34,026 nt of DNA, taken from the NCBI RefSeq assembly GCF_008831285.2, contig NW_022205165.1, positions 1 to 34,026 on the forward strand. Reading direction: 5' to 3'. The DNA is from Nymphaea colorata (Eukaryota > Streptophyta > Magnoliopsida > Nymphaeales > Nymphaeaceae). The translations under genes were made by a program, and so were the position numbers. Below, in pieces: positions 19,490 through 30,932 of the stretch. Below the pieces are notes generated by a model, which was not told the DNA's origin, ran no database searches, and worked only from the letters and a program-made list of their open reading frames with translations. How positions within the stretch are numbered: the first letter of the stretch is position 1; the number at the start of each line of letters is the position of its first letter.

Positions 19490-19911
19490 GGAGTCGTCTC
19501 AAGCTATTGAACAGATTCTTTACATTCAAAAATAGATGACCATAGATAAGCCTCTTCTCATCCTCAACATTGTGTATTGTGATAAAAGACAGGAACAAGC
19601 ACAACAGCCTGCATTCAGGTGTTTTAAGCCTCTGCTTCTTCCCTTGTCTTCCAGCAAAACCATGATATCGTAACTCCAGATAACATGCAGTCACCCAAAA
19701 TAGGGTAGGCACCCTTTTCTTGTTGAACATGCTCATTAGGCGCTTACACTTAGTAACAAAAAAGTGCTACATTGGCCCAGGCTGCTGACCAAGTAAGAGG
19801 TCTAGGCAGGGCCTAGATGGTCTGAAGAAATGGAAAAAATTAATATAAAAATGGTGAACTACAGAAGTATTGAGATTAAAACCGAAAAATCTCATGCTCG
19901 GCGCCTATTCA
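19490..19911. repeat. Dispersed repeat R3, copy 1
   Basis: Matches 32111-32528 in the same orientation with high similarity, from GGAGTCGTCTCAAGC to TCTATTCA-like sequence. The minus strand has an open frame including HNVEDEKRLIYGHLFLNVKN in both copies, but since the nucleotides are nearly identical this does not prove coding. The repeat ends exactly where copia RNase H sequence starts. Confidence 0.85.
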
Positions 19912-20217
19912 TGGTTGCATCATCTTCTTGGGAAACTCTCTCTTCCCATTGCTCAATCATCTCTATTTTGTGATAACCAAAGTGCAATCAAGATTGCTTT
20001 CAATCCTATTCTACATAATCGCACTAAGCATATAAAGATTGATCAACACTTCATTTGCCAGAAGGTTGAGGAAAACGAGATTGTTCCAACTTATATATCC
20101 ACGTCTCAACAAGTGGCTGATTTATTTACCAAGGGTCTCAAAGGGCATCATTTTTGGGAATTGAAGAACAAGTTGTGCATGATCAAACCTCATGCACAAC
20201 TTGAGGGGGGCTGTTAA
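19911..20217 (+). pseudogene. Ty1/copia retrotransposon, C-terminal RNase H fragment
   Basis: Encodes the last ~100 residues of a copia polyprotein: WLHHLLGKL, the CDNQSAIKIAFNP motif, HNRTKHIKIDQHFI, ADLFTKGL, and the terminal LEGGC followed by TAA, all hallmark copia RNase H features (reverse-transcription template removal). Everything upstream (gag, protease, integrase, reverse transcriptase) is missing, and the fragment is fused to repeat R3 at 19911. The frame itself is intact, which suggests moderate age. The ATG at 19870 belongs to the R3 sequence and is not a real start. The stop codon overlaps the first bases of the LTR, as is common in these elements. Confidence 0.9.
20201..20211 (+). 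promoter_or_regulatory. Polypurine tract of the copia element
   Basis: TTGAGGGGGG followed by C immediately precedes the TGTTAAGATA start of the LTR, the position and composition expected for the plus-strand primer site in reverse transcription. Confidence 0.8.
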
Positions 20218-20435
20218 GATATGGTTCGGGTCAAGTTATACCCCACCCATCTTCACCACAGCGATGTCATATTTCTAATTTTTATTGTTGCTTTGTGTAT
20301 TTACTTGTAACACAAATTAGTATATATTAATGACAAGCGGCAGGCACCAAGCCCACGGCCATTATTCTTCGCCCTCTCTTCTCGAGCAGCCTATTAAACT
20401 TTTCGTCTTCTCGCACCTCCTCAAGACTTCATCTG
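20212..20435 (+). mobile_element. Copia 3' LTR, 5' part (truncated)
   Basis: Starts with TGTTAAGATATGG right after the polypurine tract. It contains a candidate signal region (CCTATTAAACTTTTCG) and a stretch TAACACAAATTAGTATATATTAATG. No closing CA-type end with a 5-bp target duplication could be placed. Near 20430 the sequence passes into the satellite. The LTR is therefore probably cut by the array. Confidence 0.7.
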
Positions 20436-20469
20436 TTGGTTTGGGGATATACATCAAAATCTTACAAAA

Positions 20470-23400
20470 ACAGGTGTAGATCAACAGTCTTATCTCATCC
20501 AAAAATTGTTGGACTTGGATCTTGGTATGGGCCTCGATCAGTGGTCTTATCTGATCTAGAAATTATCGGAATGAGATCGGGTAGGGGTCTAGTTCAGAGG
20601 TCTTATCTGATCCGAAAATTGTTGGATTTGAAACTAGTAGTGGGCACGAATCATCGGTCCAATATGATCCGGAAATTTTGTTGCACTTGCCGCTGGTAGT
20701 GGGCTTAGATCAGTGATCTTATAAGATCCTAAAATTGTTGGATTTGCAGTTGGTTATTTCAATAAATTCATCAAAATGACAATAAGGGACATATTGACTA
20801 TGTCAACAAAAAAAGGATGGTTATAGTTGGATAACTAATGACTTGATTTCATGTTGAGCAACTCGTACACGAGTTTCCTAATACAAGAGTCATTTAGCAC
20901 AAAATACCACCTAAGATATCTAACATGGGCATCGTGATTGCCTCTCACATGATCATTTCCTTCGTTAACCATTGGTTTTGTTCCACAACGCATCTAAGAT
21001 AAGGGTTCAAGATCCTCCAACAGTTTTCAAATTTCTCCTTGCGGTCATCTCCACCATTTCATGCACTTCACAAAAAAGCCAGATAATGATGCAAGCGCAC
21101 GATGAGACCTACCTACTTCAAAAGCCTAAAAATAACCTAAAACTAGATAAATTCGAGGCCAATTCCACCAAAATATAAGCAAAAACATTGGCGACACTAG
21201 ATCAACAGTCTTATTTGATCCGAAAATTGTTGGACTTGGATGTTGGTATGGGCCTTGATCAGTGGTCTTATCTGATCTAGAAATTGTTGGAATGAAATCA
21301 GGTAGGGGATCTAGATCAATGGTCTTATCTGATCTGAAAATTGTTGGATTTGAATGTTGGTATGAGCCTTGATCAGTGCTCTTATCTGATCTAGAAATTG
21401 TTGGAATTGAATCAGGTAAGGGGATCTAGATCAGTGGTCTTATCTGATCTAAAAATTGTTGGATTTGAAACTAGTAGAGGGCCCGGATCAATGGTCTTAT
21501 ATGATCCGGCAAATTGTAGCACATGCCGCTAGAAGTGGGCTTGGATCAGCGGTCATACCCGATCCCGAAACTCTTGGATTTGCATTTGGTTATTTCAAGA
21601 AATTCATCAAAATGACAATAAGGGTCTTTTTGACTACGTCAACAAAAGAACGATGGTTGTAGTTGTATGACTGACCTAAGAAGTACAACATCGGCATTGT
21701 CATTGCCTCTAAAATGATTGTTTCCTTTGTTAACATTCAGTTTTGTTCCACAACGCTTCCAAGAAAAGGCTTCAAGATCCTCCAACAATTCTCTTATTTC
21801 TCCGTGCAGTCATCTCCTCCCTTTCATGCACTTCAAAAAGATGCTAGATAATGATGCACGCCCTCGATGCAAACTAGCTACTTCAACAACCTAAAACCAG
21901 CTAAAACTAGCTAAATCTCACGCTAAGAACACATGACTCACACAAAATTTAACCAAAAACACAAGTGAGACTGCGTTGCAAACAAGGACGCAACAGGACC
22001 AAAACTGTTCTAATATTTTCATAGAGTTGCTAAAGAAAGCATTGATCAAACAGAAACTAGACAAAACAAGCTTCCAACACCACAAAACATTCGAAAAAAG
22101 TGGCACTACACAAAAAGGTAAACTTTGCGCAAAAATCAAGAATATTTTTGGACATCGATGTCGAAATGGGTGTAGATCAACGGTCTTATCTGATCCAAAA
22201 ATTGTTGGACTTGGATCTTGGTATGGGCCTCGATCAGTGGTCTTATCTGATCTAGAAATTTGTTGAAATGGGATCAGGTAGGGGGTCTAGATCAGTGGTC
22301 TTATCTGATCCGAAAATTATTGGATTTGAAACTAGTAGTGGACCCGAATCAATGGTCTTATATGATCCGGAAAGTGTTGCACTTGCTGCTGGTAGTGGGC
22401 TTGGATCAGTGGTCTTATCTGATCCTAAAATTGTTGGATTTGCATTTGGTTATTTCAAGAAATTCATCAAAATGACAATAAGGGACCTCTTGACTATGTC
22501 AACAAAAAAAGGATGGTCGTAGTTGTATAATTGATGACTTGATTTCATGTTGAGCAGCACCTACACGATTTTCCTAATGCAAGAGTCATTTAAGCACAAA
22601 ATGCCACCTAAGATACCTAACATGGGCATCGGGATTGCCTCTCACATGATCATTTCCTTCATTAACCATTGGTTTTGTCCAACAATGCTTCTAAGATAAG
22701 GCTTCAAGATCCTACAACAGTTTTCAAATTTCTCCTTGCGGTCATCTCCTCCCTTTCATGCACAACACAAAAAAGCCAGATAATGATGCAAGCGCACGAT
22801 GAGGCCTACCTACTTCAAAAGCCTAAAAACAACCTAAAACTAGATAAATTTGAGGCGAATTCCACCAAAATATAAGCAAAAACATTGGGGACACTAGATC
22901 AACGGTCTTATTTGATCCGAAAATTGTTGGACTTGGATGTTGGTATGGGCCTTGATGAGTGGTCTTATCCGATCTAGAAATTGTAGGAATGAAATCAGGT
23001 AGGGGATCTAGATCAGCGGTCTTATCTGATCTGAAAATTGTTGGATTTGAAAATAGTAGTGGACCCAGATCAATGGTCTTATATGATCCAAAAATTGTTG
23101 CACCTGCCGCTAGAAGTGGGCTTGGATCAGTGGTCTTATCTGATCCTGAAACTCTTGGATTTGCATTTGGTTATTTCAAGAAATTCATTAAAATGACAAT
23201 AAGGGTCTTCTTGACTACGTCAACAAAAGAACGATGGTTGTAGTTGTATGACTGACCTAAGAAGTACAAAATCGGCATTGTCATTGCCTCTAAAATGATT
23301 GTTTCCTTTGTTAACATTCAGTTTTGTTCCACAACGCTTCCAAGAAAAGGCTTCAAGATCGTCCAACAATTCTCTTATTTCTCCGTGCAGTCATCTCCTC

Positions 23401-26400
23401 CCTTTCATGCACTTCAAAAAGATGCTAGATAATGATGCACGCCCTCGATGCAAACTAGCTACTTCAACAACCTAAAACCAGCTAAAACTAGCTAAATCTC
23501 ACGCTAAGAACACATGACTCACACAAAATTTAAGCAAAAGCACAAGTGAGACTGCGTTGCAAACAAGGACGCAACAGGACCAAAACTGTTCTAATATTTT
23601 CATAGAGTTGCTAAAGAAAGCATTGATCAAACAGAAACTAGACAAAACAAGCTTCCAACACCACAAAACATTCGAAAAAAGTGGCACTACACAAAAAGGT
23701 AAACTTTGCGCAAAAATCAAGAATATTTTTGGACATCGATGTCGAAATGGGTGTAGATCAACGGTCTTATCTGATCCAGAAATTGTTGGACTTGGATCTT
23801 GGTATGGGCCTCGATCAGTGGTCTTATCTGATCTAGAAATTTGTTGAAATGGGATCAGGTAGGGGGTCTAGATCAGTGGTCTTATCTGATCCGAAAATTG
23901 TTGGATTTGAAACTAGTAGTGGGCCCGAATCAATGATCTTATATGATCCGGAAAGTGTTGCACTTGCTGCTGGTAGTGGGCTTGGATCAGTGGTCTTATC
24001 TGATCCTAAAATTGTTGGATTTGCATTTGGTTATTTCAAGAAATTCATCAAAATGACAATAAGGGACCTCTTGACTATGTCAACAAAAAAAGGATGGTTG
24101 TAGTTGTATAACTGATGACTTGATTTCATGTTGAGCAGCACCTACACGATTTTCCTAATGCAAGAGTCATTTAAGCACAAATGCCACCTAAGATACCTAA
24201 CATGGGCATCGGGATTGCCTCTCACATGATCATTTCCTTCATTAACCATTGGTTTTGTCCAACAACGCTTCTAAGATAAGGCTTCAAGATCCTACAACAG
24301 TTTTCAAATTTCTCCTTGCGGTCATCTCCTCCCTTTCATGCACGATGAGACCTACATACTTCAACAGCCTAAAAACAACCTAAAACTAGATAAATTCGAG
24401 GCCAATTCCACCAAAATATAAGCAAAAACATCGGCAACACTAGATCAACGGTCTTATTTGATCCAAAAATTGTTGGACTTGGATGTTGGTATGGGCCTTG
24501 ATCAGTGGTCTTATCTGATCTAGAAACTGTTGGAATGGTATCACGTAGGGGATTTAGATCAGTGGTCTTATCTGATCTGAAAATTGTTGGATTTGAAACT
24601 AGTAGTGGGCCCGGATCAATGGTCTTATATGATCCGAAAATTGTTGCACCTATCGCTAGAAGTGGGCTTGGATCAGTGGTCATATCTAATCCTGAAACTC
24701 TTGGATTTGCATTTGGTTATTTCAAGGAATTCATCAAAATGACAATAAGGTTCTTGACTACGTCAACAAAAGAACGATGCTTGTAGTTGTATAACTGACC
24801 TAAGAAGTCCAACATCGGCATTGTCATTGCCTCTAAAATGATTTTTTCCTTTGTAAACCTTTAGTTTTGTTCCGCAACGCTTCCAAGAAAAGGCTTCAAG
24901 ATCCTCCAACAATTCTCTCATTTCTCCTTGCAGTCATCTCCTCCCTTTCATGCATTTCAAAAAGATGCCAGATAATGATGCACGTGCTCGATGCCACCTA
25001 CCTACTTCAACAACCTAAAACCAGCTAAATCTCACGCTAAGAACACATGATTCACACAAAATTTAAGTAGAAACACAAGTGAGACTGCATTGCAAACAAG
25101 GACGCAAACAGGTCCAAACCGTTCTAATATTTTCACAGAGTTGCTACAGAAAGCATTGATCAAACAGAAACTAGACAAAACAAGATTCCAACACCACAAA
25201 ACCTACGAAAAAAGTGGCACTACACAAAAAGGTAAACTTTGCTCAAAAATCAATAATATTTTTGGACTTCGATGTCAAAATGGGTGTAGATCAACAGTCT
25301 TATTTGATCCAAAAATTGTTGGACCTGGATCTTGGTATGAGCATCGATCAATGGTCTTATCTGATCTAGAAATTTGTTGAAATGGGATCAGGTAGGGGGT
25401 CTAGATCAGTGGTCTTATCTGATCCGAAAATTGTTGGATTTAAAACTAGTAGTGGGCCCGAATCAATGGTCTTATATGATCCGGAAAGTGTTGCACTTGC
25501 TGCTGGTAGTGGGCTTGGATCAGTGGTCTTATCTGATCCTAAAATTGTTGGATTTGCATTTGGTTATTTCAAGAAATTCATCAAAATGACAATAAGGGAC
25601 CTCTTGACTATGTTAACAAAAAAAGCATGGTCGTAGTTGTATAATTGATGACTTGATTTCATGTTGAGCAGCACCTATACGATTTTCCTAATGCAAGAGT
25701 CATTTAAGCACAAAATACCACCTAAGATACCAAACATGGGCATCGTGATTGCCTCTCACATGATCATTTCCTTCGTTAACCATTGGCTTTGTCCAACAAC
25801 GCTTCTAAGATAAGGCTTCAAGATCCTCCAACAGTTTTCAAATTTCTCCTTGCGGTCATCTCCTCCCTTTCATGCACTTCACAAAAAAGCCAGATAATGA
25901 TGCAAGCGCACGATGAGAACTACCTACTTCAAAGCCTAAAAACAACCTAAAACTAGATAAATTCGAGGCCAATTCCACCAAAATATAAGCAAAAACATTG
26001 GGGACACTAGATCAACGGTCTTATTTGATCCGAAAATTGTTGGGCTTGGATGTTGCTATGTGCCTTGATCAGTGGTCTTATCTGATCTAGAAACTGTTGG
26101 AATGGTATCAGGTAGGGGATTTAGATCAGGGGTCTTATCCGATTTGAAACTAGTAGTGGGCCCGGATCAATGGTCTTATATGATCCAAATATTGTTGCAC
26201 CTTCCGCTAGAAGTGGGTTTGGATCAGTGGTCTTATCTTATCCTGAAACTCTTGGATTTGCATTTGGTTATTTCAAGAAATTCATCAAAATGACAATAAG
26301 GGTCTTCTTGACTACGTCAACAAAAGAACAATGGTTGTAGTCGTATAACTGACCTAAGAAGTCCAACATCGGCATTGTCATTGCCTCTAAAATGATTGTT

Positions 26401-28020
26401 TCCTTTGTAAACTATTAATTTTGTTCCGCAACGCTTCCAAGAAAAGGCTTCAATATCCTCCAACAATTCTCTCATTTCTCTGTGCAGTCATCTCCTCCCT
26501 TTCATGCATTTCAAAAAGATGCCAGATAATGATGCACATGCTCGAGGCCACCTACCTACTTCAACAACCTAAAACCAGCTAAATCTCACGCTAAGAACAC
26601 ATGATTCACACAAAATTTAAGCAAAAACACAAGTGAGACTGCATTGCAAACAAGGACGCAAACAGGTCCAAAACCATTCTAATAGTTTCATAGAGTTGCT
26701 ACAGAAGGCATTTATCAAACAGAAACTAGACAAAACAAGCTTCCAACACCACAAAACCTACGAAAAAAGTGGCACTACACAAAAAGGTAAACTTTGCACA
26801 AAAATCAAGAATATTTTTGGACTTCGATGTCGAAATGGGTGTAGATCAACGGTCTTATGTGATCAAAAAATTGTTGGACTTGGATCTTCGTATGGGCTTC
26901 GATCAATGGTCTTATCTGATTTAGAAATTTGTTGAAATGGGATCAGGTCGGGGGTCTAGATCAGTGGTCTTATCTGATCCAAAAATTGTTGGATTTGAAA
27001 CTAGTAGTGGGCCCGAATCAATGGTCTTATATGATCTGAAAGTGTTGCACTTGCTGCTGGTAGTGGGCTTGGATCAATGGTCTTATCTGATCCTAAAATT
27101 GTTGGATTTGCATTCGGTTATTTCAAGAAATTCATCAAAATGACAATAAGGGACCTCTTGTCTATGTCAACAAAAAAAGGATGGTTGTAGTTGTATAACT
27201 GATGACTTCATTTCATGTTGAGCAGCTCCTACACGAGTTTCCTAATGCAAGAGTCATTTAAGCACAAAATACCACCTAAGATATCTAACATGGGCATCGT
27301 GATTGCCTCTCACATGATCATTTCCTTCGTTAACCATTGGTTTTGTTCCACAATGCTTCTAAGATAAGACTTCAAGATCCTCCAACAGCTTTCAAATTTC
27401 TCCTTGAAATGAGACCTACCTACTTCAAAAGCCTAAAAACAACCTAAAACTAGATAAATTCGAGGCCAATTTCACCAAAATATAAGCAAAAACATTGGCG
27501 ACACTAGATCAACGGTCTTATTTGATCCAAAAATTGTTGGACTTGGATGTTGGTATGGGCTTTGACCAGTGGTCTTATCTGATCTAGAAATTGGAATGGA
27601 ATCAGGTAGGGGATCTAGATCAGTGGTCTTATCTGATCTGAAAATTGTTGGATTTGAAACTAGTAGTGGGCCCAAATCAATGGTTTTATATGATCCGAAA
27701 ATTGTTGCACTTGCCGCTAGAAGTGGGCTTGGATCAGTGGTCTTATCTGATCCTGAAACTCTTGGATTTGCATTTGGTTATTCCAAGAAATTCTTCAAAA
27801 TGACAAGAAGGGCCTTCTTCATTATGTCAAAAAAAAAAAAAGATGGTTGTATTTGTATAACCGTTGATTTGATTTCATGTTGAGCAACTCCTACATGGGT
27901 TTCCTAATGCAAGAGTCATGTAAGCACAAAATACCACCTAAGGAGTCTAACATGGGCATCGCCATTGCCTGTCACATGATAATTTCCTTCATTAACCATT
28001 GGTTTTGTCCCACAACACAT
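20470..28020. repeat. Satellite array with higher-order structure
   Basis: Blocks of about five 57-58 bp monomers (each starting GATCA..GGTCTTATCTGATC) alternate with spacers. Two block types alternate. Type I follows GTCGAAATGGGTGTAG and starts at about 20470, 22175, 23757, 25290 and 26842. Type II follows GCGACACTA-type sequence and starts at about 21200, 22897, 24442, 26009 and 27506. The dimer period is about 1.5-1.7 kb, giving nearly five copies. Spacers of the two types are themselves related (CATCTCC..CCCTTTCATGCA, AGATAATGATGCA, CCTAAAAC). Similarity between dimers is high. All open frames in the array, including the 19-residue repeats such as SVVLSDPKIVGF, follow from the 57-base period. 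No function is known from the sequence. Confidence 0.95.
21242..21470. repeat. Local 114-bp duplication within the satellite
   Basis: Two tandem copies of a monomer pair, starting at TGTTGGTATG (21242 and 21355), offset 114 bases, i.e. two monomers. It explains why the first higher-order unit is about 115-150 bases longer than the others. Confidence 0.8.
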
Positions 28021-28097
28021 ATTAAAGGAGCTGGATAAACTCCACTTCCACTTGAATGGATTGCATCACCTTGTGTATTCCCTTTCTTCATAGGCCT

Positions 28098-28138
28098 TGC
28101 TATGGTAGACGCTCTTCCTAATATTTCCATATACAATC
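28098..28138. repeat. Short dispersed repeat R4, copy 2
   Basis: Counterpart of 17152-17193, situated between the end of the satellite array and the diverged satellite monomers. Confidence 0.85.
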
Positions 28139-28144
28139 CTATTG

Positions 28145-28680
28145 TAGATCACATGCATTGGATCAGAGGTCTGATCTGGCCCATTTTTTGTGTTGAATTC
28201 GGATTTGAGCACCCGCAGTTTAGATCAGTGGTCTAATCGGATCCGATTTGTCATTGGATTTGGGTTTTGGGCGTGTGATTTGGATTAGACACAAAATGTA
28301 ATCTACTTTAAATGCTGGATTTGTATTTTGAACTTGGTATCTGGATCAGAGGCATAATCTGATTTGGTTTAGATGTTCAATGTGGACTTTGAACCAAACA
28401 TTTGGACCAATAGTCTAATCTGATATGGTTTAGATGTTGGACTTGAGTTTAAATATCGGTCTAGATCAAAGGTCTTATCTGATATGATTAAATTGTTGAA
28501 TTTGGATTTTGGAAATAGGATTTGGATCAAAGGTCTATCGGATCAGTTTTAGGTGCTGAATTTGGATTTTGAATATAGTGTTAGGATCAGAGCTCTAATT
28601 TAATCCAATTTAGATGTTGAACTTGGATTTAAGGCAGGGTCTAGATTCATAATCCATTTTTGACATGACTTGGATTGGTT
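28145..28680. repeat. Diverged satellite monomers, block 1
   Basis: Repeated motifs such as GGATCAGAGGTCTGATCTGG, GATCAGTGGTCTAATCGGATCC, GATCAAAGGTCTTATCTGAT and GTTGGACTTGAGTTT at intervals of roughly 60-75 bases. They are clearly the same family as the main array but with many substitutions and variable length, and no higher-order periodicity. They look like older monomers. Confidence 0.8.
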
Positions 28681-28691
28681 TCTAAACATTT

Positions 28692-28943
28692 CCATAAACA
28701 AGTTCAAAAGACAATGTAATGAAAATGGATCTTTATCTAAAAAATAAAGGTTTCAACTTTTCATGTATGCAATTATTAAATATGAAATCTTCAATACAAA
28801 ATCTTTTAATGGGGACATCAATGATAATCTTCTAACACATGGACGTCTTCATCTTTGAAGCAAAAGTTTATGTCGATCTTTTGACAACACCATACAAAAA
28901 ATAGTTGAACATCATAAATTGTTCAAATAATAGAAATCACCTT
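28692..28943. repeat. Dispersed repeat R2, copy 2
   Basis: Counterpart of 17646-17893, here inserted between two blocks of diverged satellite. Confidence 0.85.
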
Positions 28944-28999
28944 TTTCTTGGCAAGGATCAAAGATAATCAGATGAGCATTTGGATGAACGACCACATTT

Positions 29000-29430
29000 A
29001 GATCCTATTGTAGATCACATGCATTGGCGATCTGATCTAACCTAGATTGGGTGTTGAATTCAGATTTGAGCTATGCAATTTGGATCAAAGGTCTAATATG
29101 ATCCACTTTTGTTGCTGGATTTGGGTTTTCGACCTGTGACTTGGATCAAATGCGAAATATAATCTACTTTAAATGTTGGATTTAGATTTTGAACTAGGAA
29201 TCTATATTGGAGGCCAAATATGAGCTCGTTTAGATATTAGATGTTGACTTTGAACCTAACATCTGGATTAGGGGTCTAATCTGATCCAGTTTAGATGTTG
29301 GATTTGAGTTTTAAATCTCGATCTAGATAAGAGACCTAATTTGATCTGATAAGTGGCCTAATATGATAGTTTTAAGTGTTGGATTTGGATCTAGTGTCTG
29401 GATCAAAGGTCCAATCTGATCCAGTTTTGC
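29000..29430. repeat. Diverged satellite monomers, block 2
   Basis: Further degenerate monomers (GGATCAAAGGTCTAATATGATCC, GGATTAGGGGTCTAATCTGATCC, GGATCAAAGGTCCAATCTGATCC) with the TTTAGATGTTGGATTTGAG linker type also seen in block 1. It starts with a repeat of GATCCTATTGTAGATCACATGCATTGG, which also opens block 1 at about 28137, so the two blocks are paralogous to each other. Confidence 0.8.
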
Positions 29431-30400
29431 CCCAAGGATGTCTTCCTTTGATATGCATCTTTAGACACTTTCACCACATCATGCAATTGGCCTCATCCTA
29501 TTGGAACTGTGACACATAGTTTCCACCATCAATGTTGCTCTTGGAATCTTACATTGAATAAGGATGCTTTTAGCCTTGATCAACTCCAATCTTTAGTCTC
29601 AGCAAACTTTAAAGATGAGTTTTGAACAAACAAATGGGACCTTTTTATTTCAAGAATTTTATCAAAGAGTTGGTGATCATGAGAGTCTTAAAAAACAACT
29701 TGAACGTAGTACTATTCAATGATACCAATGAGAATCTCCACCAACAGAAGATCAGCTCCAAAACTGTCCAATGTGAAAACTGCCACACATCTTTCTAGAT
29801 GGCAATTAACATAGAATGATAGAAACATGGGCCACGCAAGATTTAGCCTTCCTTGTGCCCTTAGATATACTTTGGACAAACTCCTTGCTTATTGAGGAAA
29901 TCTTAGATGAACCTTAAATGATGAAATCATTATCCAAAATCTCTATCATTTGACGATATTGCTCCATCGATAGCAAACCAACATATCTTCAAGAAAAGGG
30001 AGAGGAGGACCTAATTGTTGAAGATTTTTGGGTGGAAATAACACCCAGTCCAAGCTAATCCTACCATAAGGTTGTCATGTTCAACTTACTTTTTCAAGAA
30101 CCCTCTTTGGTTGGCCCACCTAACTTAGCCAAACCTTCTGCATCACTAGGCTACACTACCTATGTCAACCTTATACCTAGTGGTTGTGACAGTTTAATGG
30201 TCCTAATAATCATATTCTATTGATAAAATACTGAACTTGACCATTTAAAAATACAAATAGGTATCAATGATGTCAGCATAGCAAAATCTTAAGAGATATT
30301 GCACAAGTAAAAAACAATAATAAGATAGCAACAATTACCATTACCGAATGGAAGGGTGTTCCCCAGCATGAGAGATTGCTCTAATCGGGGATTAGGGATT
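29431..30400. other. Intron-like or intergenic stretch, no gene seen
   Basis: Non-satellite sequence with stops in all frames at short intervals. Some phrases look protein-like on the minus strand but are interrupted. It may be a decayed transposable element. No domain was recognised. Confidence 0.45.
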
Positions 30401-30772
30401 GAGTGTGCAGGTTGTTGCTAGGTTTTCTTGTAAGAAGTGAGTAGAGGTAGCTGAAGGCCTAAAAACACAACTCTTATCTGAAAACACCTCTTATTCCTAC
30501 ATGCCCCCAAGTTCTTAGGTATTGTTATGAATTATGTCCACAAGATCGAACAAAGAAAATAGAAGTGAAGGACGAAAATTAGAAGACGATCATCTTCCTG
30601 CCCTCTAACAGCTTCTCAGCAGTGCCAAGAAGAAAAAGCTTTTAAAATCCATGGGAGGATTCTTTTTTTCAAGCTTAGCAGTAAAAAAGTTGAGCAGTGA
30701 ATTCTTGCAATGTGTAATATCTAACAATAGATACATCTGAAGCTCAAGATTCAGACACAAAGACAAAACATA
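30401..30772. repeat. Dispersed repeat R1, copy 2
   Basis: Counterpart of 673-996, about 29.7 kb away in the same orientation, with extra bases including CTGCCCTCTAACAGCTTCTC and an insertion after GAGTAGAGG. Copies mark the two ends of the rearranged region. Confidence 0.75.
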
Positions 30773-30932
30773 CCAACATGCTTATGACACACAAACAAAA
30801 ACATTCTAATGAAATATTATTTTCACAAAAGATGCTTATGTAAACATGGAAAAAATGCATCAGTTCATGTGATCTGATGGCTGTGCTCTAAGGAGTGATA
30901 AACATGAGTTAGAAGTACTCAACCAACACAAT

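Noticed and set aside
19479-19736. 85-codon minus-strand frame in repeat R3
   Set aside because: Also open in the second copy, but the copies are too similar in nucleotides for this to be evidence of selection; no domain recognised.
20436-27883. Many 60-104 codon open frames on both strands
   Set aside because: They follow the 57-base satellite period and repeat from unit to unit; no start context, domain or independent support for coding.
20470-28020. CRISPR-like regular spacing
   Set aside because: Repeat and spacer are both conserved between units and the context is a plant genome; this is a satellite, not a CRISPR array.
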